A DNA stretch of 55,288 bases from Bacteroides sp. OF04-15BH (GCF_003477995.1 NZ_QUEM01000026.1:1-55288), one strand, 5' to 3'; counted from the first letter of the stretch, positions 26,461 through 35,850 are shown. The notes: generated by a model from the sequence alone, not told the origin. Translations and numbers: made by a program.

Positions 26461-27558
26461 TCAATTCGTCTTCTTATAGCTAAGCATGGCCCACGTATTG
26501 AAAAATGCCATGAAGGCAAGCAGGATATAAAGTTGGGGCAACAGATCCGTCAGTGTGCTGCCCTTAAGATAGAGCATGCGCATCACCTGATTGAAGTGCG
26601 TCAGCGGATTGATGCGGGCAATCCATTGCGCCCACACCGGCATACTGGTGATCGGAGTAAAGAGACCGCTGAGCAGAACAAAAATAAGCAGGAAGAAAAA
26701 CGTAACGAACATGGCCTGCTGCATCGTGGCGGAATAGTTGGAAATGACCAGTCCCACACCGGACATAATCAGGATGTAGATGCATGCAAAAAAGTATAGC
26801 AGCGGCCAGGAACCGGCCGGAGTGAGATCGTAGACCCAGTGGGCCAGCAGGAAACAAAGGGTGAGCACCACCAGTCCCACCACCCAGTAGGGCAACAGCT
26901 TGCCTAAGATAAAGTCGAACTTACGCAACGGGGTGACATTAAGCTGCTCAATCGTGCCCACTTCCTTTTCACTCACAATGTTCAGCGCCGGCAGAAAGGC
27001 ACAAAGTATGGAAAGAAGCATCACCATCAGCGCCGGCACCATAAACACTTTATAGTCCAACCGCGGATTGAACAGACTCTTTTCCACAATGCGCACGGGC
27101 ATAGCCACGGATTGCGATCCTCCTTCCTGCGCAAAGAATTCCTGAATCACAGTGGTCAGATACGATGCGCTGAGGGCTCCCTTGGTGCCGTTGATGGCAT
27201 TGGCAGACACCTGAATGTCCACCGGTTCGCCACGCATCATGTGGTACTCCATCTTTGGGGGCAGCTCCAGAATCACGTCGGCCTCGCCACGCTTTACGTC
27301 CAGCAAGGCATCGTCGTAATGCACGGCGGTGGAGGCCGGCACAAAGGAAGTGGTGGCACAGACCTTTTCCGTCAGCCGGCGCGACAGAGACGATCCGTCC
27401 AGATCGATGATGCACAGACGGCTGTTTTTCACTTCCAGAGTGGCCGCCCACGGCATGAGCAGCATCATCAGACAGGGAAAAATCACAATGAGCCGGGGGA
27501 TAATCGGGTTGCGCACCATCTGCCGGAACTCCTTTTCAATGAGATATTTCAATACCAT
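26461..27558 (-). CDS. ABC-2 type transporter permease (second of pair)
   Basis: A 365-residue ABC-2 permease of the YbhR/YhhJ kind: one N-terminal membrane segment (IPRLIVIFPCLMMLLMPWAA), a large extracytoplasmic domain (about 45-175), then five C-terminal segments preceded by the conserved cytoplasmic motif SEKEVGTIEQLNVTPLRKFDF. Last gene of the TolC-HlyD-ABC2-ABC2 operon, 88 nt after the first permease. The two permeases should form a heterodimer. No ATP-binding subunit is encoded nearby. Confidence 0.88.
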   Translation of the reverse strand: MVLKYLIEKEFRQMVRNPIIPRLIVIFPCLMMLLMPWAATLEVKNSRLCIIDLDGSSLSRRLTEKVCATTSFVPASTAVHYDDALLDVKRGEADVILELPPKMEYHMMRGEPVDIQVSANAINGTKGALSASYLTTVIQEFFAQEGGSQSVAMPVRIVEKSLFNPRLDYKVFMVPALMVMLLSILCAFLPALNIVSEKEVGTIEQLNVTPLRKFDFILGKLLPYWVVGLVVLTLCFLLAHWVYDLTPAGSWPLLYFFACIYILIMSGVGLVISNYSATMQQAMFVTFFFLLIFVLLSGLFTPITSMPVWAQWIARINPLTHFNQVMRMLYLKGSTLTDLLPQLYILLAFMAFFNTWAMLSYKKTN

Positions 27559-27646
27559 AAGCTTCTATTCTTTTTTCCATTTCCCGGAAAGATTCTTTTG
27601 AGATTCGTAAAGAGCCGTTCCGGTGTTCTTGTTCGGGAATGTCCTG

Positions 27647-28771
27647 CTACTGGAGCCGTTCCCGGAAATGCTTCAGGCTCACCATCATCAGCAGGGCGGC
27701 CATGCCCGAGAGAATCAGTATCTCCTGCCACACGAAACGAAGCCCTACCCCTTCGATCATGATTTTCTTTACGGCCAGAATATACCATTTGGCAGGAATG
27801 ATGTTGGACAGCCACTGGAGCGGCACGGGCATGCTCTCCACCGGAAATATCAGTCCCGAAAGCAGCATCACAGGCATCATCAGCGTCATGCCCGAGATCA
27901 GCATGGCGGCCACCTGGGTGTCGACCAGCGTGGAAACGAGCAGCCCCAACGAGAGGGCCACCAGAATGAGCAGCATGCTGACGAAGGAAAGCAACAGCAG
28001 ACTGCCGGCAATGGGCACTTCAAGCACGTAGACCGAAAGCAGCAGAATGGTGGCCAGATTGACGCAGGAAAGCAGAAAATAAGGCACGGCCTTGGCCAGA
28101 ATGATGAAAATCGGGCGTATGGGCGATGCAAGCAGCACTTCCATCGTGCCGGTTTCCTTTTCGCGCACAATGCTTACCGAGGTCATCATGGTGCAGATCA
28201 GCATCAGGATGAGCCCCATCACCCCGGGCACAAAGTTGTAGGCACTCTTCATCTGAGGATTGAAAAGCATGTGGGTGTGTATCGAAACGGGCGGTGCTGC
28301 CAGAGAGGCGGCCGAGGTCTGCGCCGACGGCAACTGTCCGCTCAGGGCAGAGTTGATGACGGCCTGCGCATAGTTCTTCATCAGATGGGCCGTATTGGGG
28401 TCGGTACCATCCACAAGCAGCTGCACGGCAGGTACCTCGGCTCCTGTTGCCTCGGCGGCAAAGCCTGGAGGAAAGGCTACCACCAAGTCGGCCTCGTTCT
28501 TGCGGAAAGCCTCGTGCGCCTCACGGTCGGTATGCAGAAAGCCCACCACACTGAAGTAGGCATTCTGTTCCAGACGCTCCACGAGCCGCTGTTCCACAGG
28601 GTCGCCGGTATAGCCCAGCACCAGGACACGGGCATCCTTCACCTCGGTCGTGATGGCAAAACCGAAGAGCAGAATCTGCGCGATGGGCATGCCCAGCAGA
28701 ATCAGCATGGTGCGCTTGTCGCGGAAGATGTGGAAAAACTCTATTTTGACAAAAGCCAGAAATTCTTTCAT
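27647..28771 (-). CDS. ABC-2 type transporter permease (first of pair)
   Basis: A 374-residue ABC-2 permease with N-terminal membrane segment (RTMLILLGMPIAQILLFGFAI), extracytoplasmic domain (about 45-180) and five C-terminal membrane segments after VREKETGTMEVLLASPIRPIF, the usual coupling motif. There is no Walker A or signature motif, so this is not an ATPase fusion. Its ATG overlaps the stop of the adaptor gene by 4 nt, showing translational coupling. Exported substrate is unknown. Confidence 0.88.
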   Translation of the reverse strand: MKEFLAFVKIEFFHIFRDKRTMLILLGMPIAQILLFGFAITTEVKDARVLVLGYTGDPVEQRLVERLEQNAYFSVVGFLHTDREAHEAFRKNEADLVVAFPPGFAAEATGAEVPAVQLLVDGTDPNTAHLMKNYAQAVINSALSGQLPSAQTSAASLAAPPVSIHTHMLFNPQMKSAYNFVPGVMGLILMLICTMMTSVSIVREKETGTMEVLLASPIRPIFIILAKAVPYFLLSCVNLATILLLSVYVLEVPIAGSLLLLSFVSMLLILVALSLGLLVSTLVDTQVAAMLISGMTLMMPVMLLSGLIFPVESMPVPLQWLSNIIPAKWYILAVKKIMIEGVGLRFVWQEILILSGMAALLMMVSLKHFRERLQ

Positions 28772-29697
28772 TTGCTTGTTTTTTTCGTAAAGTCTACACT
28801 GCCGTACATGCCGAGCTTGATCTGTCCGTCGGAATTGTCTACGGCAATTTTCACGGCATATACTAAGTTGGAACGCTCGTCACGCGTCTGGATGGTCTTG
28901 GGAGTGAATTCGGCTTCGCCGGAGATCCACACCACACGTCCCGGATAAGGGGTGCGGTCGGCCTCGCCACGGTCGGCATACACCGTGACTTCCTGCCCCA
29001 GACGGAGCGTCGTAAGCTGTGGTGCCTCGACATAGGCCCGCAGATAGATATGTTCTAAGTCGGCCACCTTGAAGAGCGGACGACCGGCAGCAGTCACTTC
29101 GCCGGCCTCGGCATATTTGGTCAGCACCGTGCCCCGGATGGGACTGGCGATGCGGCATTTCTGCAACTGGTCGTCCAATTGCAGCACTTGCAGTTCCAGA
29201 GAGCGCTGTTCGTCGCGCACTCCTAAATTGGCGCTGGTCATGGTCGAGAGCTGGGCTTCCAGCTGACGGCGCAAAACGGCCACCTGCGCTTCGGCATCGT
29301 CCACCTGCTTCTGGGTTCCGGCACGGTCGTGCAGCAGATCCCGGCTACGGGCATACTCCCGTTCGGCCTGCTCGATCTGACGGCGTGTAGCGGCCACCTG
29401 TTTGGCCACATCCATTTTCTTATGCCCCACGGCGTCCATGCTGGCCAGCAGCTGTTCGCGTTTCAGGGCCAGCTGCACGGTGTCGATATATCCCACCACT
29501 CGGTCGGATTCCACCCGGTCGCCCTCCTGCAAATCCAGATGAAGGATGCGGCCTCCGGATTCGGCCGAGACCAGTACTTCCGTTGCTTCGAACACTCCGG
29601 TGGCATCTGCCTCATCGGCCGAGGAGTTACAGGCGGTCAGTCCACCGCACAACAGGGTGGCGGCCAGACAATGATATAAGATTCGTAGACTTTTCAT
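28768..29697 (-). CDS. HlyD-family periplasmic adaptor, lipoprotein
   Basis: A 309-residue membrane fusion protein for the ABC-2 exporter. Signal peptide ends in lipobox GLTAC (Cys23). Then a biotinyl-lipoyl half (SAESGGRILHLDLQEGDRVE), a long alpha hairpin (about 80-190: KKMDVAKQVAATRRQIEQAE, REYARSRDLLHDRAGTQKQV), the second lipoyl half (IASPIRGTVLTKYAEAGEVT) and a beta-barrel. Length and layout match the YbhG/YhiI group that works with ABC-2 permeases and TolC. It is 20 nt after the TolC-like gene. Confidence 0.9.
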   Translation of the reverse strand: MKSLRILYHCLAATLLCGGLTACNSSADEADATGVFEATEVLVSAESGGRILHLDLQEGDRVESDRVVGYIDTVQLALKREQLLASMDAVGHKKMDVAKQVAATRRQIEQAEREYARSRDLLHDRAGTQKQVDDAEAQVAVLRRQLEAQLSTMTSANLGVRDEQRSLELQVLQLDDQLQKCRIASPIRGTVLTKYAEAGEVTAAGRPLFKVADLEHIYLRAYVEAPQLTTLRLGQEVTVYADRGEADRTPYPGRVVWISGEAEFTPKTIQTRDERSNLVYAVKIAVDNSDGQIKLGMYGSVDFTKKTSK

Positions 29698-29717
29698 ATG
29701 GCGTTTTCTTTTGGTTT

Positions 29718-30977
29718 TCAGTTATTCTGTATGCGCTTCAAGGCATAGCGGGCCTGAAGCAGTTCCATTTCGTGAATGGCCTTGTTCTGACAGGCCTGTT
29801 CCTTTTCGAGTACCATGCGCAGCATCTCCAGCACGGAAAGGGTTCCGTTGGCCACACGGGCCTGTGCCGATTCCAGTATCTGTCCGCGCATACGGATGAT
29901 ATCTTCATCGGCCTGGATCTCGTCGCGGATGCGCTCTATATTGCGGCGTGCCTGAATGGCTTCGGCACGGGTGTTCAGCAGGAAGGTGGACTGCTGGATG
30001 TCTACCTGACTCATCTGCTCGTCAATCAGGCGGCGTTCGTTCTTCAGAGTGTAGAGCTTGCCGATATTCCAACTGAGCTGCACGCCGGCAATATAATAGG
30101 GACTGAATCCACCCTTGAGCATATTCAGACCGGGATCGCCGTAACCGCCCTGCATGAACAGGCCCAATGTGGGACGGATGCCCGCACGGGTGGTTTCCTT
30201 TTGTGCCAGCAACATATTTTTCTGACGGGCAAAGAGTTGTAGTTCCGGACGAAGGATTTCATTGCCGGACTCGGTCACGGCCGGAGTGACCAGCGCTCCG
30301 GCACGCAGGGAGTCCATGCCCGTAAGCAGCGACAGCACCTCGCAATAGGCCTTGCGGGAGGTTTCCAACGAACGGACAGACTGCTCCACCGTGCGCAGTT
30401 CCACCTGTACGGCATCGACATCAGCCGGACAGACCACACCGCGTTTCAGGAAGGCCTGTACCTGTTCCAGGCTTTTCTGAAGCTGTTCCTGCAAAAGCTG
30501 CATCTGCTTGTGTTGCGCGTTCTGAAGCAGGATTCCGAAATAGACCTGATCGATGCGCTGATGCAGAGCATAGAGTTCCACCTCGGCCTGTTGGCGATCG
30601 GCCGCCGTACGGGCTTTCTGCCACTCACGACGGGCACGCACCATACCGCCATCGTAAACCAACTGCTTCAGTTCCAGAACGAACTGATACTGATCCTGCT
30701 CCATCCACTCGATGTTCATGCCGGGCATTTCAAACGGCAGTTTGGTGACATCCGACTGCCACGAAGCACGGGCCGACAGGTTGAGCTGGGGCAAGAAAGA
30801 GCGTTTGATGTTCTCGAGCGTGAATTGTTCGGTACGCTCCAACAAATCGAACTGACGGATTACGGGGTAATTGGCTCGAGCAGAGTCGTAACACTGTTCC
30901 AAAGTGACCTGCGCCGAAGCGGAAGCCGAAAACAACAGCAGGAACAGAAACCCGATTACGTATTTTTTCTTTTTCAT
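29718..30977 (-). CDS. TolC family outer-membrane efflux protein
   Basis: A 419-residue TolC-like channel with signal peptide (cleavage near ASASAQV), opening VTLEQCYDSARANYPVIRQF, two coiled-coil repeats and the late motif SAQARVANGTLSVLEMLRMV. First gene of the exporter operon on the minus strand, and the outer-membrane exit for the HlyD/ABC-2 pump that follows. The tail is short. The upstream 292-nt gap holds no clear TAnnTTTG box facing it. Confidence 0.9.
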   Translation of the reverse strand: MKKKKYVIGFLFLLLFSASASAQVTLEQCYDSARANYPVIRQFDLLERTEQFTLENIKRSFLPQLNLSARASWQSDVTKLPFEMPGMNIEWMEQDQYQFVLELKQLVYDGGMVRARREWQKARTAADRQQAEVELYALHQRIDQVYFGILLQNAQHKQMQLLQEQLQKSLEQVQAFLKRGVVCPADVDAVQVELRTVEQSVRSLETSRKAYCEVLSLLTGMDSLRAGALVTPAVTESGNEILRPELQLFARQKNMLLAQKETTRAGIRPTLGLFMQGGYGDPGLNMLKGGFSPYYIAGVQLSWNIGKLYTLKNERRLIDEQMSQVDIQQSTFLLNTRAEAIQARRNIERIRDEIQADEDIIRMRGQILESAQARVANGTLSVLEMLRMVLEKEQACQNKAIHEMELLQARYALKRIQNN

Positions 30978-31233
30978 GGTTTTTCCTCTTTAGAAAACGG
31001 ACTTTTTCATGCTTCAATATAAAGAACTTGTCAAAAGATCCGCACTTCAGTATTTTTAATAGGTCGTCTGCTTTCCACAAAAATAGAAGATTTATCCGCT
31101 CTCTATCCTCTTGAATTTCAGAAATATTTTTATATTCAACAAGTTTAACACTTATGCATTTAGCCCCTTCCACAGCAGAATGCCCCAAAGAATATCCCTG
31201 ATTTAGGGTATTGCAACCAAAGCGTGCGTTACC

Positions 31234-31241
31234 TATCTTTG
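31234..31241 (+). promoter_or_regulatory. -7 promoter box for the ZIP transporter gene
   Basis: TATCTTTG matches TAnnTTTG 28 nt before the ATG at 31270, with a TTG-containing -33 element about 20 nt upstream. The rest of the 30978-31233 gap shows no other clear element. Confidence 0.65.
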
Positions 31242-31269
31242 CAAAAATCATTCATTTAGCAAAATTATT

Positions 31270-32061
31270 ATGGAACAAGAATCTGTATGGATCGCCCTGT
31301 CGCTCACATTAGTGGCAGGTATGGCCACCGGTATAGGAAGCCTGATTGCATTTCTGGCCAAGAAAACAAATACGAAGTTTTTGTCCGCCTCGCTGGGTCT
31401 CTCGGCAGGTGTGATGATTTATGTTTCCTTTATGGAACTGATGCCGGAATCGGCCCGTGAGTTTGCCCGCATCTATTCGGAATCGACCGCACAGGCGCTG
31501 ATGCTGGGCGCCTTTCTCTTAGGTATTCTTCTGATTGCGCTGATCGACCGTCTGGTGCCCGAAGACGAGAACCCGCATGAGGTGCATTCCATGGAAGAAC
31601 ACGGCGGGAAAAGCCGGCTCAAACGTACGGGCATCCTGATGGCGCTGGCCATCGGTATTCATAACTTTCCCGAGGGACTGGCCACTTTTACCACGGCACT
31701 GACCAGCATGGATATTGCCCTGCCGATTGTCTTTGCCATTGCCATTCACAACATTCCCGAAGGCATTGCCGTGTCGGTACCGATTTATCATGCCACCGGC
31801 AGCCGGCGCAAGGCATTCTGGTATTCGTTCCTCTCGGGATTGTCTGAACCGGTCGGCGCGTTGTTCGGCTTTCTGTTCCTGCTGCCGTTCTGGTCGGTTG
31901 AACTGAACGCGTTCCTGCTGGCCTTCGTTTCGGGCATTATGGTGTATATCTCGTTTGACGAGTTGCTGCCGGGAACAGAAAAGTACGGTCACCACCATCT
32001 GGGAGTGGGCGGTGTGGTGCTGGGTATGCTCATTATGGGCATCAGCCTGATTCTGCTTTAA
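31270..32061 (+). CDS. zupT: ZIP family metal transporter (ZupT-like)
   Basis: Inner-membrane divalent metal (zinc and related) importer of 263 residues with eight membrane segments. The metal-binding motifs of ZupT are present in the paired helices: AIGIHNFPEGLATF and AIHNIPEGIAVSVP, with a histidine-rich cytoplasmic loop (PEDENPHEVHSMEEHGG) between segments 3 and 4. Length matches ZupT (about 257). Single-gene unit bounded by a promoter at 31234 and a terminator at 32081; metal control of the promoter is likely but no operator was recognised. Confidence 0.93.
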   Translation: MEQESVWIALSLTLVAGMATGIGSLIAFLAKKTNTKFLSASLGLSAGVMIYVSFMELMPESAREFARIYSESTAQALMLGAFLLGILLIALIDRLVPEDENPHEVHSMEEHGGKSRLKRTGILMALAIGIHNFPEGLATFTTALTSMDIALPIVFAIAIHNIPEGIAVSVPIYHATGSRRKAFWYSFLSGLSEPVGALFGFLFLLPFWSVELNAFLLAFVSGIMVYISFDELLPGTEKYGHHHLGVGGVVLGMLIMGISLILL

Positions 32062-32080
32062 GACATTACGATTTTTTGAG

Positions 32081-32111
32081 AAAAAGGAGTGGCCGGGCCG
32101 CTCCTTTTTTT
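32081..32111 (+). terminator. Intrinsic terminator after zupT
   Basis: AAAAAGGAGTGGCC and GGCCGCTCCTTTTT form a long stem with one mismatch and a very short loop, ending in a T-run. It begins 19 nt after the zupT stop. Confidence 0.8.
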
Positions 32112-32144
32112 ATGCCACTTGTTGCTTTTATAAAGAAGAAAACC

Positions 32145-32152
32145 TAACTTTG
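32145..32152 (+). promoter_or_regulatory. -7 promoter box for the nitroreductase gene
   Basis: TAACTTTG matches TAnnTTTG, 28 nt upstream of the chosen ATG at 32180. It overlaps an upstream in-frame TTG at 32150, which rules that codon out as the start. Confidence 0.65.
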
Positions 32153-32179
32153 TCACAATCACTGAAACTCAAAAGGAAT

Positions 32180-32824
32180 ATGTATCGTAATTTTATTTTT
32201 GCCTCCTGCCTCGCTTTGGCAGGAATGTTGGCCGGTTGCCAGAAGGCTGCTACACCGGCCGAGACTTCAAATACCGATTCTGTCAGTCAGAAGAACGCAG
32301 TAGTGGAAACCATCATGGAGCGCCGGAGCATCCGCAAGTACAAGCCTCAGGCTATTGAAAAGGAAAAGCTGGACGAAATCATCCGTTGCGGTATTTACGC
32401 ACCCAACGGCATGGGACGCGAATCCTGGGAAGTACGCTTCGTAACCCGCCCGGAACTGTTGGCACGCATTGATACGCTTTATGCGGACTATATGGAAAAG
32501 ACGCAGGGGAAACGCCCGGCAGCAGCGGCATACGGCGCACCGGCCGTGGCATTCATTGCCTATGACACCACTTATGATCTGTCGCAGGTGGATTGCGGCT
32601 TGCTGGGAGGAAACATGTTGCTTGCCGCCAAATCCATGGGCATTGGCTCTTGCTGTCTGGGAGGCATCTGCCGCTTCCTGAACGCTCCCGAGGGTGCCGA
32701 AATCATGAAGGAACTGGATTTCCCGGAAACATACAAGTTGCTTTATGCCATCGCTTTCGGTTATCCCGATGAGTCTCCGAAAGCCAAGGAAAGAACACCG
32801 GAGAAAGTGCGTCTCATTCAGTAA
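32180..32824 (+). CDS. Nitroreductase-family protein with a lipoprotein signal
   Basis: A 214-residue FMN-dependent nitroreductase-fold protein. The start is the ATG at 32180, preceded by AAAAGGA and downstream of the -7 box. Residues 1-21 are a lipoprotein signal (lipobox LAGC), followed by a short linker and the nitroreductase domain: IMERRSIRKYKPQAI with the FMN-phosphate-binding RRS(I)R, APNGMGRESWEVRF, and DCGLLGGNMLLAAKSMGIGS. Enzymes of this fold are usually cytoplasmic; here export and lipid anchoring are predicted, so FMN would have to be loaded outside the cytoplasm. Substrate unknown. The GH20 gene follows 54 nt later. Confidence 0.85.
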   Translation: MYRNFIFASCLALAGMLAGCQKAATPAETSNTDSVSQKNAVVETIMERRSIRKYKPQAIEKEKLDEIIRCGIYAPNGMGRESWEVRFVTRPELLARIDTLYADYMEKTQGKRPAAAAYGAPAVAFIAYDTTYDLSQVDCGLLGGNMLLAAKSMGIGSCCLGGICRFLNAPEGAEIMKELDFPETYKLLYAIAFGYPDESPKAKERTPEKVRLIQ

Positions 32825-32878
32825 ACGACTGAGAACCCAAATCCCCAATCCAAAAATCATTTAACCCGAACAGACACC

Positions 32879-34942
32879 ATGATAAAAAGAAAAACACGCG
32901 CCGCAATACTCGGTCTGCTGCTGGGATGCAGCCTGCCGGTGTGGAGTGCCGTGCAACCCGCAGATTCTCTCTATCTGCTTCCACAACCCAAATCGGTGGA
33001 AATGCGCACCGGAGTGTTTCGCCTGAATGAGGTGAAGAAAGTGAGCATTCAGGCTCCCGACAGTATTGCCGCTCTGATTGCGGACTATCTGCCGGAAGGC
33101 ATGAAGGCAACAACTAAAAGCAGTAAAGCGCCCCGCATGGAAATTCGTCTGAAACCCGAACAGAATGGTAACCAGACGGACGAGAGTTATGAACTGGACA
33201 TCACCGACCGGAAAATCAGCATCGAGGCCGCTTCCGTGGCCGGAGTATTCTATGCCTTACAGACATTGGGACAGCTAACCGACGAAGAGCAGAAGACCGT
33301 TCCGGCTGTGCGCATCACGGATAAGCCTCGCTTTGCCTACCGCGGCATCATGCTGGATGTATCGCGCCACTTCTTTGACGCGGACTTCCTGAAAAGACAG
33401 ATTGATGTGCTGGCGGCGTTCAAAATCAACCGTCTGCACCTGCATCTGACGGATGCGGCAGGATGGCGTCTGCAAATTGACCGTTATCCCCGACTGACCG
33501 AACTGGCTGCCTGGCGACCGCAGCATCTGTGGAAAGAATGGTGGAAAGGAGCACGCCGCTATGTGATGGAGGGTGCACCGAATGCCTATGGTGGTTACTA
33601 TACGAAAGAGGAAATCCGCGATCTGGTGGATTATGCCCGCAAACGACAGATTACCATCATACCGGAAATCGAAATGCCTTCGCACTCGGAGGAGGTGCTG
33701 ACAGCTTATCCGGAACTGTCGTGTACGCATGAACTGTACAAACCGTCGGATTTCTGCGTGGGTAATGAAAAGACGTTTGAATTCCTGGAACAGGTGCTCA
33801 CTGAGGTGATGGAACTGTTCCCGTCAGAATATATCCATATCGGAGGAGATGAAGCTCCGAAAACCGATTGGCGTACTTGCCCGCGATGCCAGAAAAGAAT
33901 CAAGGACGAGGGACTGAAAGACGAAAAGGGACTGCAAAGCTATCTGGTGCATCGCATCGAGAAGTTCCTGAACGCGCACGGACGGAAACTGTTGGGCTGG
34001 GATGAAATTCTGGAAGGCGGACTGGCACCAAATGCCACCGTGATGTCGTGGCGCGGTACGGAAGGAGGTATTGAGGCCGTGAAAAGCGGTCATCAGGCCA
34101 TCATGACTCCGGGACAATATTGTTATCTGGACGGTTATCAGGACGCTCCGCACACACAACCGGAGGCCATCGGCGGTTATCTTCCTCTGAGCAAGGTGTA
34201 TGGTTATGACCCGGTGCCTCAGGAACTGACCCCGCAAGAGCAACAATTGATTATAGGTGTGCAAGGAAATCTGTGGGCGGAATATGTACCCACAGAGGAA
34301 CACGCGGAATATATGCTCTATCCGCGTGCGTTGGCCATTGCCGAAACGGGGTGGACACAACCGGAAAACAAATCCTGGAAGCGCTTTCACCACAAGGCAG
34401 TGCAGGTAACCAAGGATTTGCGTGAGGCCGGTTATCAGGCCTTCCCGTTGGAGCGTGAGTTTGGAAACCGTCCGGGAGCCGGAGAGGTTCTGAAGCACAA
34501 GGCATGGAACAAGCCGGTGACTTACAACGCGCGCTACTGGGGCACCTATCCGGCTGGAGGCGACAAGGCACTGACCGATGGCCTGCGGGGCGGATGGAAC
34601 TACAACGACGGTTTCTGGCAGGGCTTCGTATCGCAGAAACGTCTGGACGTAACCATCGACTTAGGAAGCCTTACCGACATACAGCGCATTCAGGCCGATT
34701 TCATGCAGATTTGCGGTCCGGAGGTCTATCTGCCGGCACACGTCATCATCTCGGTTTCTGAGGACGGAAAAGAGTTTACCCAACTGAAAGAAATCAAGCA
34801 CAAGCCGGTGCGTAATGATGAGGTGACCTTCAAGACCTATGGTTGGGAAGGTACCGCCAAAGCACGCTTCATCCGCTATCAGGCACTCGCCGGCGACGAG
34901 TTCGGCGGTGTGGTATTCACGGATGAAATCGTGGTGGAATAA
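32879..34942 (+). CDS. Beta-N-acetylhexosaminidase, GH20, with C-terminal F5/8-like domain
   Basis: Exported exo-hexosaminidase that removes terminal GlcNAc/GalNAc from host or microbial glycans. 687 residues: signal peptide to about residue 24, GH20b N-terminal domain (30-148), catalytic TIM barrel (about 150-500) with the Asp324-Glu325 pair in HIGGDEAPK, the YRGIMLDVSRHFF and PEIEMPSHS motifs, and ETGWTQPE near its end. The last 150 residues look like a galactose-binding (F5/8 type C) domain (LDVTIDLGSLTDIQ to the C-terminus). All GH20 catalytic elements are intact. Confidence 0.93.
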   Translation: MIKRKTRAAILGLLLGCSLPVWSAVQPADSLYLLPQPKSVEMRTGVFRLNEVKKVSIQAPDSIAALIADYLPEGMKATTKSSKAPRMEIRLKPEQNGNQTDESYELDITDRKISIEAASVAGVFYALQTLGQLTDEEQKTVPAVRITDKPRFAYRGIMLDVSRHFFDADFLKRQIDVLAAFKINRLHLHLTDAAGWRLQIDRYPRLTELAAWRPQHLWKEWWKGARRYVMEGAPNAYGGYYTKEEIRDLVDYARKRQITIIPEIEMPSHSEEVLTAYPELSCTHELYKPSDFCVGNEKTFEFLEQVLTEVMELFPSEYIHIGGDEAPKTDWRTCPRCQKRIKDEGLKDEKGLQSYLVHRIEKFLNAHGRKLLGWDEILEGGLAPNATVMSWRGTEGGIEAVKSGHQAIMTPGQYCYLDGYQDAPHTQPEAIGGYLPLSKVYGYDPVPQELTPQEQQLIIGVQGNLWAEYVPTEEHAEYMLYPRALAIAETGWTQPENKSWKRFHHKAVQVTKDLREAGYQAFPLEREFGNRPGAGEVLKHKAWNKPVTYNARYWGTYPAGGDKALTDGLRGGWNYNDGFWQGFVSQKRLDVTIDLGSLTDIQRIQADFMQICGPEVYLPAHVIISVSEDGKEFTQLKEIKHKPVRNDEVTFKTYGWEGTAKARFIRYQALAGDEFGGVVFTDEIVVE

Positions 34943-34971
34943 TCCGAAACAGAATAAAGCAACGAGTGAAT

Positions 34972-35730
34972 TCAGGACTTGGCTTTTGTGCGAATCACCA
35001 TGCGTTCCCACAACGCGTTGGGAATCAAGCGCCAGAAGAAAGTAATAATCGCATAGCGCCAGTCGATGATAATCACTCGGCGCTTTTGAGCAATAGCCCG
35101 GGCAATCGTCCGGGCTACTTTGTCTGCCGGCATCATCAGCGGATATTTCTGCGCTCCCGAAAGCAACGGCGTATCTACGAAACCGGGACGTATATCCGTG
35201 AAACAGATCGGATGCCCCTCCATACGCGCCTGCTGCGCCAAAGCCTGTAAATAAGTGTTCTGGAAGCGCTTGGTGGCCGAATAAGCAGGGGCCGCACCCA
35301 GTCCCTTCGTTCCGGCAATGGAACTGATAGCTGCCAGATGACCGCCGCCCTGAGCGGCAAAATAACGGTAGGCCCACCCTACCATCTGTCCGAAGCCCAG
35401 CACATTGGTGCGGAAAGTGTCCCGTTCGATGCCGGCCTGCAAGGTGCGGTTCTGCTTTCCGATTCCGGCCACATGCAGATAGAGGTCCATGCCTCCCATC
35501 TCCTGCACCAGTTCGGCCAGAGCCTCCGTTGCCCCATCAGAAGTTACATCGAGTTCTTTCACAAAGACCCGCTGCGGCGCCAACTGTTTCAGAGTCAGCA
35601 ACGGTGCGGTACGGCGTGCGGCCAATCCGACCACACAGCCGGCTGCAATATAAATACGGGCCAGCTCCAGACCTATTCCGGATGAGGCTCCTATAAGAAC
35701 AACTTTTTGAGAAGAAGATATCTGGTTCAT
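34972..35730 (-). CDS. Short-chain dehydrogenase/reductase
   Basis: Classical SDR of 252 residues, NAD(P)H dependent. Coenzyme motif GASSGIG (14-20), the acidic/NAG-equivalent region LHVAGIG (85-91), and the catalytic set Ser136/137, Tyr150 and Lys154 in YSATK. The C-terminus has a hydrophobic/basic stretch (IDWRYAIITFFWRLIPNALWERMV) that suggests membrane association, as in other Bacteroidetes SDRs. Substrate unknown. Convergent with the GH20 gene (30-nt gap). Confidence 0.9.
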   Translation of the reverse strand: MNQISSSQKVVLIGASSGIGLELARIYIAAGCVVGLAARRTAPLLTLKQLAPQRVFVKELDVTSDGATEALAELVQEMGGMDLYLHVAGIGKQNRTLQAGIERDTFRTNVLGFGQMVGWAYRYFAAQGGGHLAAISSIAGTKGLGAAPAYSATKRFQNTYLQALAQQARMEGHPICFTDIRPGFVDTPLLSGAQKYPLMMPADKVARTIARAIAQKRRVIIIDWRYAIITFFWRLIPNALWERMVIRTKAKS

Positions 35731-35842
35731 TTTATCGTTTTTTTAGGGTTCTACACATGCAAAAATAACGATTTTTGCCCTTTCTCCCATTTTTCTGTAA
35801 CCAAAAAGCCAACAACTCTTGCATTTCTTCCACTTTTTATCG

Positions 35843-35850
35843 TAATTTTG
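35843..35850 (+). promoter_or_regulatory. -7 promoter box for the NSS symporter gene
   Basis: TAATTTTG matches TAnnTTTG, with a CTTG element about 20 nt upstream. It predicts a leader of about 110 nt to the ATG at 35965. Confidence 0.55.

Noticed and set aside
27623..28948. 441-codon plus-strand frame rich in His and Gln
   Set aside because: It runs antisense to the ABC-2 permease and HlyD adaptor genes, which have clear family motifs; its composition is that of a GC-rich shadow frame.
32150..32179. Upstream TTG start for the nitroreductase gene
   Set aside because: It overlaps the -7 promoter box at 32145-32152; the ATG at 32180 has a better leader and signal peptide.
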